Origin: Trichomonas vaginalis G3
Taxonomy: Eukaryota > Parabasalia > Trichomonadida > Trichomonadidae
Direction of reading: 5' to 3'
DNA length: 64,000 nucleotides
NCBI RefSeq assembly: GCF_026262505.1
Contig: NC_067206.1
Location: 23,823,896 to 23,887,895, forward strand
Shown here piece after piece: positions 43,127-53,407 of the stretch. Each line of letters starts with the position of its first letter. Position 1 is the first letter of the stretch. The notes below the pieces were generated by a model. That model was given only the letters and a program-made list of their open reading frames with translations. It was not told the DNA's origin and made no database searches. Made by a program: the position numbers and the translations under genes.

Positions 43127-43601
43127 ATGAAACACATGCAAGATTGCAAGTTCTTTTCATACAATGCTCTCGCTACTGCCATCAAGAATGAGTTCAATAA
43201 TGCTTCAAACGTTAATGTTATCTTTAACAAGAAGTTTGTGAAAGAATCTAAGTTTGGTCAGTATGTCAGACCATTAGCTATCGTCATTGACCGCAAACGT
43301 TATACTTCACAAGAGTTAGCAGTAGTTTTGAAACAAAAGGGTTTCTTCGTGAATGTCAAAGATACACACTATACTGTCATAAAGAACTCCAACATTGACT
43401 TCCTTCAGTATTGCTATGAATCTTTCCGAACAGAAAGAATATAAGAAGGGTGAAACATCTGTGAAATATTATCCTTCATCTCTGAAGACAATAACGAACA
43501 AAGATGTTATACAAAAGTTCTTACCAAAGGTTGAAGAAGCTTCAATTGACATTGACGAAGGAAGTGAAATGGTTGAAGAAATTGACCCTGAAGCTATTTA
43601 A
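43127..43601 (+). pseudogene. Maverick B unnamed protein
   Basis: About 155 codons with about one break, starting MKHMQDCKFFSYNAL. An alpha/beta-looking core ends in an acidic tail (EEASIDIDEGSEMVEEID). Divergent from the polymerase gene, with 90 AT-rich bases between, likely a shared promoter region. No family recognised. Confidence 0.5.
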
Positions 43602-43614
43602 CCAAAAATATATT

Positions 43615-43685
43615 TTTGGTGAAGAGGTGAGATATCACCTAGCCGCTTTGCGGCTCTGACCCTTTGGGTCTGTTTTTTCACCTCA
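43615..43685. repeat. AGGTGA hairpin plus two GC-rich mini-palindromes
   Basis: GGTGAAGAGGTGAGATATCACC is followed by AGCCGCTTTGCGGCT, GACCCTTTGGGTC and TTTTTTCACCTC. Two mini-palindromes lie inside the loop of an AGGTGA-type hairpin, between convergent gene ends. Confidence 0.85.
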
Positions 43686-43736
43686 TTCTCTCTTCGTTAA
43701 TGTTGTCGTGACTTCTTCGTTAATGTTGTCGTGACT

Positions 43737-44564
43737 TCATTCTTCCTCTTTGAAGTTATCGAAATATTCTGTTATTTTTTCCTTCAGTAATGTTAAGTCT
43801 TCTTTGAAGGTAAGTATTGTGCAACCTTTGATGTCATAGTGTGTTTGAGGAAGAGTATTTTTGACAATTTCTTTTATTTGCTCATTCGGTGTCATTGAAA
43901 TCGGTAAGTTTTCACGATAGAACCAGTTTCTGTCAGATTTATATATTTTAGCAAGGTCGTAAAAGCTTTTGTTGTTTCTTCTGACTAAATGCAACATAAC
44001 CATATCTCTATCTTCTTCTTTCTCCAACTCTTCAGTATAAATCATATACTTATAACTCTTTTCCTTTCCTTTTGGTACTGAACGTGGTATTCTTTTCTGT
44101 ATGCTTTTGTCTTTGGATTCAATGACTTCATCTTTTGCTTGAAGTTTCTTTTCCATCTCTCCACGTTCTGCTTTATATAGTTCATCTAACATCATGAAAA
44201 TATAACAAGCATAACGAGGTGAAGCCCACATTGCTACAGCATTTACTAAAAGTCTATGAACATAATAACCTTTCAAACCAGGAGCCAAATTCTTGCGATT
44301 TTCGTACGGAATCTCTTCCCTCGGTTTTCCGAGGGAAGCAATCATATGAGGAAATTCTTCTAAAAGTTCTTTTGCCTGTTGGTTTTCAAACCAATGATAT
44401 GCTTGCTTTGTAGAACGAAGAGCGTTCATTATACTTTGCATTTGATACATATCATCTTTGACTGAACGAATGAGTCTCAATTGTTTGTTATATTGTATGT
44501 ATTCGTATTCTTCATTTATGGCTTCATGAACGATAGCAGTTGTTGTGTTCTCTAATGTTGACAT
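43737..44564 (-). CDS. Maverick B KilA-N family protein 1
   Basis: 275 residues, looks whole. The KilA-N-like domain includes VHRLLVNAVAMWASPRYACY (about 105-130), followed by a Lys/Glu-rich coiled-coil linker and a C-terminal domain seen with KilA-N in large DNA viruses. KilA-N domains bind DNA and are common in phages, giant viruses and T. vaginalis Mavericks. The role in the element is unknown, perhaps transcription or host interference. Confidence 0.75.
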   Translation of the reverse strand: MSTLENTTTAIVHEAINEEYEYIQYNKQLRLIRSVKDDMYQMQSIMNALRSTKQAYHWFENQQAKELLEEFPHMIASLGKPREEIPYENRKNLAPGLKGYYVHRLLVNAVAMWASPRYACYIFMMLDELYKAERGEMEKKLQAKDEVIESKDKSIQKRIPRSVPKGKEKSYKYMIYTEELEKEEDRDMVMLHLVRRNNKSFYDLAKIYKSDRNWFYRENLPISMTPNEQIKEIVKNTLPQTHYDIKGCTILTFKEDLTLLKEKITEYFDNFKEEE

Positions 44565-44735
44565 TACTGTTCTTACATACAGGATAAAAAAATAAATAAA
44601 ATAAAAACTAACTTTATTTTTTCTATCTTAAGGAAATTCATGATTTTTTGTGCTGAATTCAATAAAAATATAATTTAGGTGAAGAGGTGAGATGTCACCC
44701 GTTTTTTCACCTGTTTTCTCACCCTCGTGACTTTG

Positions 44736-44880
44736 TCATAACTTCTTCGTAAATGCCTTGTCATAACTTCTTCGTAAATGCTTTGTCATAACTTCTTCGT
44801 AAATGCCTTGTCATAACTTCTTCGTAAATGCCTTGTCAAGATTTCATCGTAAATGCTTTGTCATAACTTCTTCGTAAATG
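44736..44880. repeat. 25-bp tandem repeat, six copies
   Basis: TCATAACTTCTTCGTAAATG plus CCTTG in head-to-tail copies at 44736, 44761, 44786, 44811, 44836 (variant) and 44861. Between two AGGTGA-type hairpins in the intergenic DNA of the two KilA-N genes. Iterons of this kind can bind proteins; function unknown. Confidence 0.93.
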
Positions 44881-44973
44881 AGTGTAAATGACCAAAAATA
44901 TATTATAGGTGAAGAGGTGACATCTCACCTAAACATTATTTTTTGGTGAATTCAATAAAAATAAATGGTTCAT

Positions 44974-45639
44974 TTACTCACAATATTTTTGTACAAAACG
45001 ACCCCAAACTTTTAACTTCTTTTCTGCAGCTTCAAATGCTATCTTAGCGAGTTCATATTCTCTAAATTCTCTCTTTAAATCTTCTTGTTCCCATTGGTCT
45101 AGTTCGTATGGAGAATCTCTATAACCATAATATATCTCACGTTCATGTTCTAATTGTTTTTCACACATTTTTCCAACTTCTTCTTCGAACAAAGGTTTAG
45201 CATTCTCCACTGTATCTTCGAGTTCTTCTTCATCTAACTTCTCATGAACTTTCTTGTCTATGGAGTCCATAATATCTTTGACATAAAATGCATACTTTAC
45301 AGAGCACCATTCAGCAACAAAATGAACGAGGTCAGCATGTATGTAAATACCTTTGAATTCATTCATAACGCCCTTAGTAAGCTCATAAAATGCTTGTTTT
45401 GAGGTCGAGCCACTTTTGGCTCCACCGTATTCTTTCAACCAAAACTCAAGAATTTCCTGCATTTTAGTACTATTGAGAAATCTGTTTAAATGGTTTAACT
45501 TTCCTGCTTCTCTTGCCATCTTTGTTGCATTAATGTAACCATCCTTGTCTCTACGTAAGACTTCAATACCGTTATAAGTGCCTTTTGTGAATGTTTCACC
45601 ATTAGATTTGTTCGTGAATGTTTTTGCTTCGACTGACAT
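44974..45639 (-). CDS. Maverick B KilA-N family protein 2
   Basis: 221 residues from the ATG at 45637-45639 (MSVEAKTFTNKSNGETF). The frame is open further upstream, but that part encodes an AGGTGA-type hairpin and an AT-rich leader, so it is not used here. Classical KilA-N features: RRDKDGYINATKMAREAGK near residues 30-50, then LNRFLNSTKMQEIL and HADLVHFVAEWCSVKYAFYV, then a Glu-rich coiled-coil tail. Probably DNA-binding. Whole. Confidence 0.85.
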   Translation of the reverse strand: MSVEAKTFTNKSNGETFTKGTYNGIEVLRRDKDGYINATKMAREAGKLNHLNRFLNSTKMQEILEFWLKEYGGAKSGSTSKQAFYELTKGVMNEFKGIYIHADLVHFVAEWCSVKYAFYVKDIMDSIDKKVHEKLDEEELEDTVENAKPLFEEEVGKMCEKQLEHEREIYYGYRDSPYELDQWEQEDLKREFREYELAKIAFEAAEKKLKVWGRFVQKYCE

Positions 45640-45814
45640 TTCTGTTCTTACATACAAAATAAAAAAATAAATAAAATAAAAACTAACTTTATTTTTGGTC
45701 TTTTGTGAAAATTCATGAAAATTCAAGAGGTGAAAAAAGAGGTGAAAAAACAGGTGACATCTCACCTCTTCACCTAAATTATATTTTTGTCTGATTTACA
45801 TCCAACGAAAAAGT

Positions 45815-46901
45815 TTAGAAGAATTTTCTTATTCTTTCTGGCATGTTTTTATCTTTCCAGTACTCCCGCTCTAATGGTCCCAGATGAGTTGGTTTAGATT
45901 CTCTCAAGTTCTTAGATGGTATAACATCTTCAACGCCTCCTTCATATCTTACTTTATAAGTGTCATCGTTTGTGTTATAGTCAAGTATTTCAATAACCAC
46001 TCCTCGCTTTGCTTCGTCAATGGTTTCAGCAAGTTTGCCATTACTACTTTCGACTAATTTATGTCGAGGGTAAAATGCTATGGAGTCGTCAGCAGCTTTT
46101 ATAAGATATCCATTACCTTGCGTAGAGTCTACGATATAATAATTTCGACTTAACCTTAAACGTTTCTTTGTCAATGGTTTGTCGTCAAGAACTACACGAA
46201 CTTTTGTACCAGGAATGAGAGTAAATTGTGTTGAATTTCTGATATTTTGTGTTGGCTCGTTTCTTTCTTTGTATATACTTTTCTTCTTGTTGTTGTGTCA
46301 TTGAATTTGGTGTATGTCCTGTTGTAGAATGTGTTGAGGAATTATATACTTCGAGAAAATGTTTCATTGTTTCTTCGGTAAAGTCTCGCTCTTGATTTAA
46401 ATCTCTGAGAGTCCTTATGAAGCGGTTAATGATACCGAGTATGTTATGGTTATGGTCTTCAGTAGTGTAGTGAGTTATGTTATGCTTAATGAGAAATTCT
46501 GTGATTTCGTTGCTGAGGTATGCACCGTCTTGGTCTGATGTTAAAATACTTGGGCTATGTTCTGCTACAAACTTTTGTAAAACTCTTAACACTTCATGAG
46601 TTCCTTTATTTCTCATTATATACGCATATGCTTTACGAGTGTTAACATTTATGAAGATGAGGAATGGTTTATGTCCTCCTTTTCTGCTTTGAATGAGAGT
46701 GTCAAATTGGTATGCGTCAGGAGTGTTGGAGTAAATTGGTAAAAAGTAGTCGTAAGGATTTATTTTTGTTTGATGTACAACATTTTTGTCAAAGAACCTT
46801 TTCACTTCAGCTCTGTTAGTAAATCCCGAACTCTTTGCAGCTTCATTGAACTTCTTAAATGACCTCCATGGATGTTGTTCGAATACTTCTTTCAAGCTCA
46901 T
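45815..46901 (-). pseudogene. Maverick B retroviral-type integrase
   Basis: About 360 codons with about one break. The N-terminal part has a helix-turn-helix-like region. The rve core shows AYQFDTLI, FINVNTRKAYAY and TSDQDGAY followed by a LGIINRFIRTLRDL helix. The C-terminal part has a chromo/Tudor-like segment (DDTYKVRYEGGVEDVIPSK). In the family it inserts the element with 5-6-bp target duplications. Confidence 0.9.
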
Positions 46902-47002
46902 TTATGTAAAGTTAAAGATTTTAACCAACTCGTATCCAAGCGTGCATTGTTATATAAGGAGGCATATAATCTTTTCCATACCTGCTGGGTCTGTAATACC
47001 AG

Positions 47003-49204
47003 CTACAACATGTGTATGATTTCCTGCAGTTCCACAGAAAATACCTGTGCTAACATCTTTGGGTCAGTTGTGATATCATATCTATTCATTCCCTGTCTAT
47101 TCGAACCCGCTGCAAGATTTATATAACCTCTTTTGTTTTTGTTTGAATGTGAATGGTTTCCTTCCACAGATGTTCTTCCACTGAACCTATGCATATGTGA
47201 AGGAAGGTTTTCAATACCTATTTTCTTTGAACCTCCCATCTTCATTGACTGCGTATTAGTGTAGAATGGAAAACTGTCAACTATTTCATACCATCTACCA
47301 CCAAATAAAGTGTTTGGATTTATTGGATTCATAGACGTATAAACAGCTCCTATAGGATATATTAAATCATATATGCTCATAACTCTATAAACATATTCTA
47401 AAGAACTTATGTCATTAAATACCATTTGGAATGTATCTCCGGATGAAATGTTGCATTTGTTCCACTTTTATAATGTAATGTTAGTTCAATAGAATTATCC
47501 AAGAAAAATTCAAAAGTATCTGGTTGAAGACCTCTAACAAATTCAAATGGAGTTGCTGGTTCACCATTTATAATTTCTGTTGTAAATGTCATTGTATCTG
47601 GTTTCGAAAATTTCTTTGTTAGTTCTGCATCCACATAAGTTTTATCTGCTTTCTTGTCTAACATTGCTGGTAGTTCATATGCTTCAAAGTTTCTGGCATG
47701 ATCTTCGGTATTCCTGCAACTCTTATCTAAATTGTTAAGAGTATCTTTTACGCTTGTACTCGGATTCTCTAAAGGTGCACTTGAACCAAGGTCAAAGTTC
47801 AATATTATGTCGTCTGCTCTAACAGTAGTGAAGGATTTATGTGTATGGTTCTTGTCTGCTTTCTTGTCATATAAATCTTGAGCAGTGAATTTAATATTAT
47901 GTTCATCCTTCATGACATAAACATCTTTACATCTAATGTTTCTCATCGTCGTTATGTCGTCATCCGATGTTAAACCTTGTGGAAAGTTAGGAGATTTACA
48001 ATATAATGCAGCCGCGTGCGGCGGGGCTCCGCCCTCCCCACCAGTTTCTTCAACCGTTCCTTCAATACTTTCTATAGCAACAGTTGTGAAGGATTTATGT
48101 GTATGGTTCTTGTCCTGCTTTCTTATCTAACATTGCTGGTAGTTCATGTGCTTCAAAGTTTCTGGCATGACTTTCAATGTTCCTGCAACTGTTATCTAAA
48201 CTGTTAAGAGTATCTTTTACGCTTGTACTTGGATTTTCTAATGGTGCACTTGAACCAAGGTCAAAGTTCAATATTATGTCGTCTGCTCTAACAGTAGTGA
48301 AGGATTTATGTGTATGGTTCTTGTCTGCTTTACTGTCTAAAGAAGTTTGAAGTTCATTTATATCGGAGATGTTGTGTTTATGAGATTTCAAAACTTTGTT
48401 CGTTGCGTCAAGTTCAACTTTGTCAGCTTTACTTTTAATAGCATCTTCAAACGTTATTTTGCCTTAACTCTTAACATAAATCTTGGTTCAACTAATACAC
48501 CATTAACAGAGAAAGTAGAGGCATAAATTTCATCGTTATAACTAAATGCTTCTGGTGCTTTACCTGTGTCATACTGTACAGTACAGCTTATGTCATAACC
48601 TTTAGCACGAATGTATTTATATCTTCTTTCATTAACATTTTTTGTCTTCGCTTCATCACTTCGTGTTAAATATCCATGGTAGTCCGTTAAATCTGTTCGT
48701 CTGAAGTTATATAATGAACGTGGTTTTTATCTGCTTTTTCGGCTAATTTCTCATTAACATCATTCACTTCTAATTCAACTCTTCCGCCAGAACTCTTATT
48801 ATCATTAATCTTTTTCATTAATTCGGTAATTACGTCATAAAGACTATATTCTGTTTTCGGTTTTGTAAATAATGAGTCAAAATTTCTTTCATCATTACAT
48901 CGCTGACATTAATGATATCACCAATTCCTTTTTCATTTATTCTCTTCATTAATTCTGCAATAATGACGAATATATAATCTGTTAATTTATTCTCTTCATC
49001 GAGGGTTATAGAATGTTTTGAAATTGAATCATTAACTCCTCTAAATAAATCAATAACTTCAGGATACACGTTTTTAATGTCTTGAATAACCCGACCAGTA
49101 TCCTCGCCACTATGTGGCTCTGAGCCCGTTGGGCTCTGTTGTTCATGTTCTTCGTTCCCGTCGTTACGTGGTTTTATATCTCTAACCATCATCAACGCAG
49201 CCAT
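47003..49204 (-). pseudogene. Maverick B phage-tail-fibre-like protein
   Basis: A fibre-like gene region with about four breaks. The C-terminal part has YPIGAVYTSMNPINPNTLFG then GGRWYEI and later ENLPSHMHRFSG and GNHSHSN, the pattern of phage tail-collar / short-tail-fibre receptor-binding domains. The shaft has two copies of a unit with KADKNHTHKSFTTVRADDII and STSVKDTLN, again typical of phage fibres. Likely a host-attachment fibre (inferred). Two mini-palindromes lie within it near 48010 and 49106. Confidence 0.7.
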
Positions 49205-49331
49205 AACCGGAGGGTTTTTGCTACCTGTTCGAAAATCCGTCCGTTATGTATGGTATATCTAAATAATTTCTTTGTGTTTGTTAAAACATTTGAAACAAGT
49301 CTTTTAAAAACCATCTACAAAATTTCCTGTT

Positions 49332-50453
49332 TCACCTAAATGTTCTTGCAGCATTTACAAGCTCACCCATTCCCGCTTTTGACCCCAAAAACGTCCATAT
49401 TGCATTTATTTCACTCTGTATAGTTGTCCATTCAGCGAAACTAACACCCGCATTCGCTAAGCTGAAAATGAAATTCAGTGGATCGAACTTAATTCCACCT
49501 TCTTTTTCAATTTCAACGAACTCACTAACATGAGATTTTAAATATTCTTTCGTTAAAATTGTTTTCCCCGATGTTATGTCATTAACGAAACTATCACCGT
49601 CAAAAGTTAACGAATTCAATTTCGTCGTTGATGCTTTTATTTCATACACCGCTTTATCGATAGTTTTTGGCTCACCTTCTTTAGAAGCATATGAAACATT
49701 AATGAATGAATTATATGTATTCGTGAATGAATTAAAATCAATGATTTTCATTAATGACGCCTTTAATGATTCATTAACTGTTGAATCCCTTAAAACAATT
49801 AATGAACTGTCATGGGCTTCGCCCTGGTCGCTTCGGTCTGAAAGACCTTCAGGACTCAAAGAGTCCGTTTGCGACTTTATGAAAGGTACACTGCAAACCG
49901 TCGAGTTTGGATCAAATGCTGTAGTTGGTGCAGGAATATTAATGATATAAGTCATTAAATCATTAAGTGACGTAAATAATGTTGTCGTTTTTGATTTAAT
50001 TTCTTTAGCATCTGTTATATATGGTAATTTTATTTCTGTAGTTTCTGAATTAAAGATATTCGCTAAAATGTTTTGTAAACTGTTTTGAACAGCTGTGTAA
50101 ACCGTTGAATTCGGAACTCTTACGATTTCACCATCCTTAATAAAAGGCATTGTACATGACGTAGTGCTTGGGTCAAATCTTTCGGGATTATAATTCAACA
50201 TATATTCTAACGCTTCATATACAGACCTATAAACAGTTGTGTCGTTCTTCATGACAACTTCACCATTTACAATGAATGGCATAGTGCATGGAGTTAAAAT
50301 AGGGTCAAACTTTTCATAGTCCTTCCATGTTATGTATTTCTCGGTATTTCCATCAGAAATAACAATATATTTGTCAGTAAGTGTGAGAGAGTATTGACCA
50401 AAATATAAACGTTTAGCTCTGTCAGCTTCATACGCATATGCAGCAATACTCAT
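49332..50453 (-). CDS. Maverick B repeat-containing fibre-like protein
   Basis: 373 residues, looks whole. Three repeats of the type FDP-x3-T-x-C-T/S-MPFI-x-GEIV with NSTVY about 60 residues apart (about 50-180), then a Ser/Thr/Asn-rich region. A stretch of about 23 residues (SLSPEGLSDRSDQGEAHD region) is encoded by four mini-palindromes in a row and is compositionally foreign. Adjacent to the fibre gene and in the same direction, so likely its partner or the fibre base (inferred). Confidence 0.6.
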   Translation of the reverse strand: MSIAAYAYEADRAKRLYFGQYSLTLTDKYIVISDGNTEKYITWKDYEKFDPILTPCTMPFIVNGEVVMKNDTTVYRSVYEALEYMLNYNPERFDPSTTSCTMPFIKDGEIVRVPNSTVYTAVQNSLQNILANIFNSETTEIKLPYITDAKEIKSKTTTLFTSLNDLMTYIINIPAPTTAFDPNSTVCSVPFIKSQTDSLSPEGLSDRSDQGEAHDSSLIVLRDSTVNESLKASLMKIIDFNSFTNTYNSFINVSYASKEGEPKTIDKAVYEIKASTTKLNSLTFDGDSFVNDITSGKTILTKEYLKSHVSEFVEIEKEGGIKFDPLNFIFSLANAGVSFAEWTTIQSEINAIWTFLGSKAGMGELVNAARTFR

Positions 50454-50470
50454 ATTTTAATGAGAATAAA

Positions 50471-51247
50471 ATGTTGTTCTATTTGCAAAGTACAGACCCA
50501 AACGAATACGGGACAGTAAAGCTACAAACAAACTTAGGTCTTCAGAATGAAGCGCTTGCTTTCAGAGTTGTTGACTTCAATACTATCGCTTCATTCGTTA
50601 TAACAGATGAAACAGATTTCATGGAGCTTGAAATAGATGGAAAGAAGCACGAAATAAGATTTCACAATAATGTAGAATATAAGATGGAAACATTAGCTGG
50701 AGTGTTAAATGCGCTCATAAATACTACAATAAACAAGGAGAACGAAGAAAACTTAATGAATGTTAAACTTATTGCAGGAGTTTTGAAGTTCAGTTATGCG
50801 AAGGAGTTTAAGATAACACGAATGAGTCATAGAGTTCAATTGCTTCTGGGAGCATACCATATGACATGTCCTTTGAAAAGTGTTGACAAAACGATTGAGA
50901 TGAAATCTGTTCCATACGTATGTTATGGTAATTGTTTATACGTTGAGTCAAAAATAGCTAATGTCACAGGTATTTCAGGAGTTAATAGTAAAGGTTCAGT
51001 AGAATATAAATCCTTCTGTTATGCAGTCAATTCAATGTTCATTCCAAACGTTCCTGTCATAGTAACTCATTTAGGTAAATGGGTTCGCATTAGTCCTCAT
51101 AATTTGAAAGACATGCAATTCAGACTTGTTGACTTTCAAGGAGAGCCTGTAGAACTGAAGGCACCAGTGCGAATGACTGTTGAAGTTGACTTTTTAGAAA
51201 ATATTAAATGCAACAGCTTACAAGAGAACTCAGAGCTAAAAATATAA
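50471..51247 (+). CDS. Maverick B penton/fibre-like protein 2
   Basis: 258 residues from the ATG at 50471; whole. Beta-rich, with a C-terminal half reading YKSFCYAVNSMFIPNVPVIV and FRLVDFQGEPVELKAPV. Divergent from the previous gene with a 17-base gap, so the two share a promoter. Family unproven; a minor-capsid or spike role is inferred. Confidence 0.55.
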   Translation: MLFYLQSTDPNEYGTVKLQTNLGLQNEALAFRVVDFNTIASFVITDETDFMELEIDGKKHEIRFHNNVEYKMETLAGVLNALINTTINKENEENLMNVKLIAGVLKFSYAKEFKITRMSHRVQLLLGAYHMTCPLKSVDKTIEMKSVPYVCYGNCLYVESKIANVTGISGVNSKGSVEYKSFCYAVNSMFIPNVPVIVTHLGKWVRISPHNLKDMQFRLVDFQGEPVELKAPVRMTVEVDFLENIKCNSLQENSELKI

Positions 51248-51402
51248 AGTATGAATGTTATGTATTAGGTCATGAACTTTGGTTATTGCTGTTTGATGAA
51301 ACAAATGAGTTAGTTATGTCAGTCAAGAGAACAGAAAAAGGCGTCAAAGGCGCCGAGCGCAAAGCGCTATATTGTGTTAGTGAAACTGCACCAAGTCAAT
51401 AA
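51208..51402 (+). CDS. Maverick B small protein overlapping the previous gene
   Basis: 64 residues, overlapping the end of the upstream gene by 40 bases. Compact, starts MQQLTRELRAKNIKYECYVL. A mini-palindrome (GGCGTCAAAGGCGCC with GAGCGCAAAGCGC) adds KGVKGAERKAL in frame. Function unknown. Confidence 0.5.
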   Translation: MQQLTRELRAKNIKYECYVLGHELWLLLFDETNELVMSVKRTEKGVKGAERKALYCVSETAPSQ

Positions 51403-51404
51403 GA

Positions 51405-52081
51405 TTAGGTTTGCATTATGAAGATGAGTTCGATACTGTTGAAGAAGTTTTGGATAGATATTACAAATTGCTTTAATTTACTAAAAACATATTTCAAGCA
51501 AAGTTTATATTCTGTTGAAAGTTTTGTATACTCGTTCGAATATTTATACTTAAACTCAACTCCTGTAGTTCCTGGTATTTCAATGATGCGGATGTTACCT
51601 ATTTTCATGAATGGTGGCGTTTGACCACAGCATTCGATTTCAGGGTCGAGATAGTCAATGACACATTGTTTCCCTGTTATTCGTGATATAACATTTTCAA
51701 GGTCCTCCTTTGTTAGAATTATTTGGTTCTTGCTTATAAGATTTGTCAAAAGCTTCTTATCGTCTTTGAGTAAAATTGTTTGGTATAACTGAAGAAGGTG
51801 GTCTTATCTGAAGGATTTGTTTGAACATTTGTGTAAGGGTTGTCGTTGGCTTCTCTTGAAAGAATTTGGTCCAGTGGTGGATACTCTAACTTAACATCTG
51901 ATGTAGCGTTAGCGTTTGAAGCTGTGTTTAAATTCACGGATTTCAGCTCTGGTTCTGGCTCTTTCAAACACTCCGAACTATAGTTCTTTATGACAATATT
52001 GTTTGTCGTTCGTGAGTCAACATTTGATGTTGGTTCAATTGGAACATTAACGGCACCAGCTAAGATGGATTTGCTTCTCAT
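51405..52081 (-). pseudogene. Maverick B unnamed protein region
   Basis: Two minus-strand reading stretches meet here, either two adjacent small genes or one gene with about one break. The upstream part is rich in Asn, Ser and Pro (PVEPTSNVDSR-like); the downstream part has EDLENVISRITGKQ and ECCGQTPPFMKIG. No family recognised. Confidence 0.4.
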
Positions 52082-52106
52082 TTCATATAGAATAAAAACC
52101 TTTTAT

Positions 52107-52508
52107 ATGTATGAAATGAACAATATACTCGACAAGGGTTTGAATGTAAAGCTAACGAATGAAAATATTGTTGAATTCACTGAGACAGGTGCTGTGTATA
52201 AAGATGTAGAACTACTGAACAAAAGAGCTAAGGGAAGAAGCAGGAACATGAACAAAGGGTGGAAGCCTATAAAAATTTATGTCAATGATGGCTCAGGAGG
52301 TTCAAACATAAAGTATGCAGAAAGTTATAGAGTTTATGCGCTAAAAGGTGAAAAGCCTTCATTTAAGAACAGCTATTCTAACGCATATCCTCAAAAGTTA
52401 ACGGATGGGGAAGTGGATGATATGAATGACAGCAAAAATATTAACAGAAATGGCGACAGAGATGCATGGAATTTGTTTACCATCAGTCAATTGAAGGTTA
52501 AACTTTAA
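52107..52508 (+). CDS. Maverick B unnamed protein
   Basis: 133 residues from the ATG at 52107; the frame is open further upstream but overlaps the opposite gene. It has KRAKGRSRNMNKGWKPIKIY and acidic patches; mostly soluble. It ends 4 bases into the ATPase end on the other strand. No family recognised. Confidence 0.5.
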   Translation: MYEMNNILDKGLNVKLTNENIVEFTETGAVYKDVELLNKRAKGRSRNMNKGWKPIKIYVNDGSGGSNIKYAESYRVYALKGEKPSFKNSYSNAYPQKLTDGEVDDMNDSKNINRNGDRDAWNLFTISQLKVKL

Positions 52509-53391
52509 AACAATGTTGGTCGTTCCCATGGAATATTTTTGACTTTAATGGTATTAGTCATGATATGAATCTCAAGGTATGAACGAGGAGAGATGAGAGA
52601 CTTATATGCTTCCCAAATTTCTTCAAAAGGTAATGTTATACCTGACTGTTTCCAAATGAGTTCAATGTCATAACGTGAGAAACCTTGAAAGATAACGAAG
52701 TCAGTTATGAGACGTTTTATGTTTAAAGCAAGAAAACGCCATGTTTGCATAAGTATTGCTACAGTTAAGTGGTAATGTCTGACTTTAGTAATGATGTTAG
52801 CTAATGGTGAGTCAGGCTTTGACACTAAACCTTTTCCGGCGAAGTCGTCGCAAACGAGCAGAGTATTTGAAGGATACTTTTTGAAGGGGTATTTTGAAAG
52901 TTTTGACAGAATGTAGTTTGTAAGTCGTTTCATATCGTAAACTCCTGAGTATTGACGTAAGTGGTGTTTGTCAATAATTCTTTCCATCTCTTCTGAAGTC
53001 TTTTGCATTCCTGACTGTATAAATTCAACGATGGCATAATATTTCCTCTTACGTCGAATGTAACGTTGAAGAAATTCAATGAGTTCACTGTCTGGAACTT
53101 TAACGACAGAGGCTTGAACTTTTGACATAAATGTTTTCGCTGTTGAGTCCATAGAGTCTGAAGTTGCTGATATAATGATTTGGTCATAATATGAATCTTG
53201 ACCTAAACGCTCTGTTATGAGTATATGACGAATGAGGTTAAATGTCTTACCTGACCCATCTTTCCACAATAGAAATACACACCATTTGAACAGAATTCAT
53301 AATCTTTGCTGAAAGGAAGAATGAGAGAAGAGTTAAGTTTGTCTGTAGTTTCATTCATGTCTTCATCTACGTCATGTATTAAATGCTTCAT
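52505..53391 (-). pseudogene. Maverick B packaging ATPase (FtsK/HerA, A32-like)
   Basis: About 295 codons with about one break. Walker A type GSGKTFNLI and Walker B type NTLLVCDDF, followed by KVRHYHLTVAILMQTWRFL, the sensor region of A32/FtsK-HerA DNA-packaging ATPases found in Polintons, virophages and large DNA viruses. Pumps element DNA into capsids in relatives. Confidence 0.88.
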
Positions 53392-53407
53392 TTTATCTCC
53401 ATTAAAA

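Noticed and set aside
45815-46901. Endogenous retrovirus or LTR element
   Set aside because: The integrase lies within a 21.7-kb element with polymerase B, packaging ATPase and inverted rather than direct terminal repeats, so it is a Maverick/Polinton.
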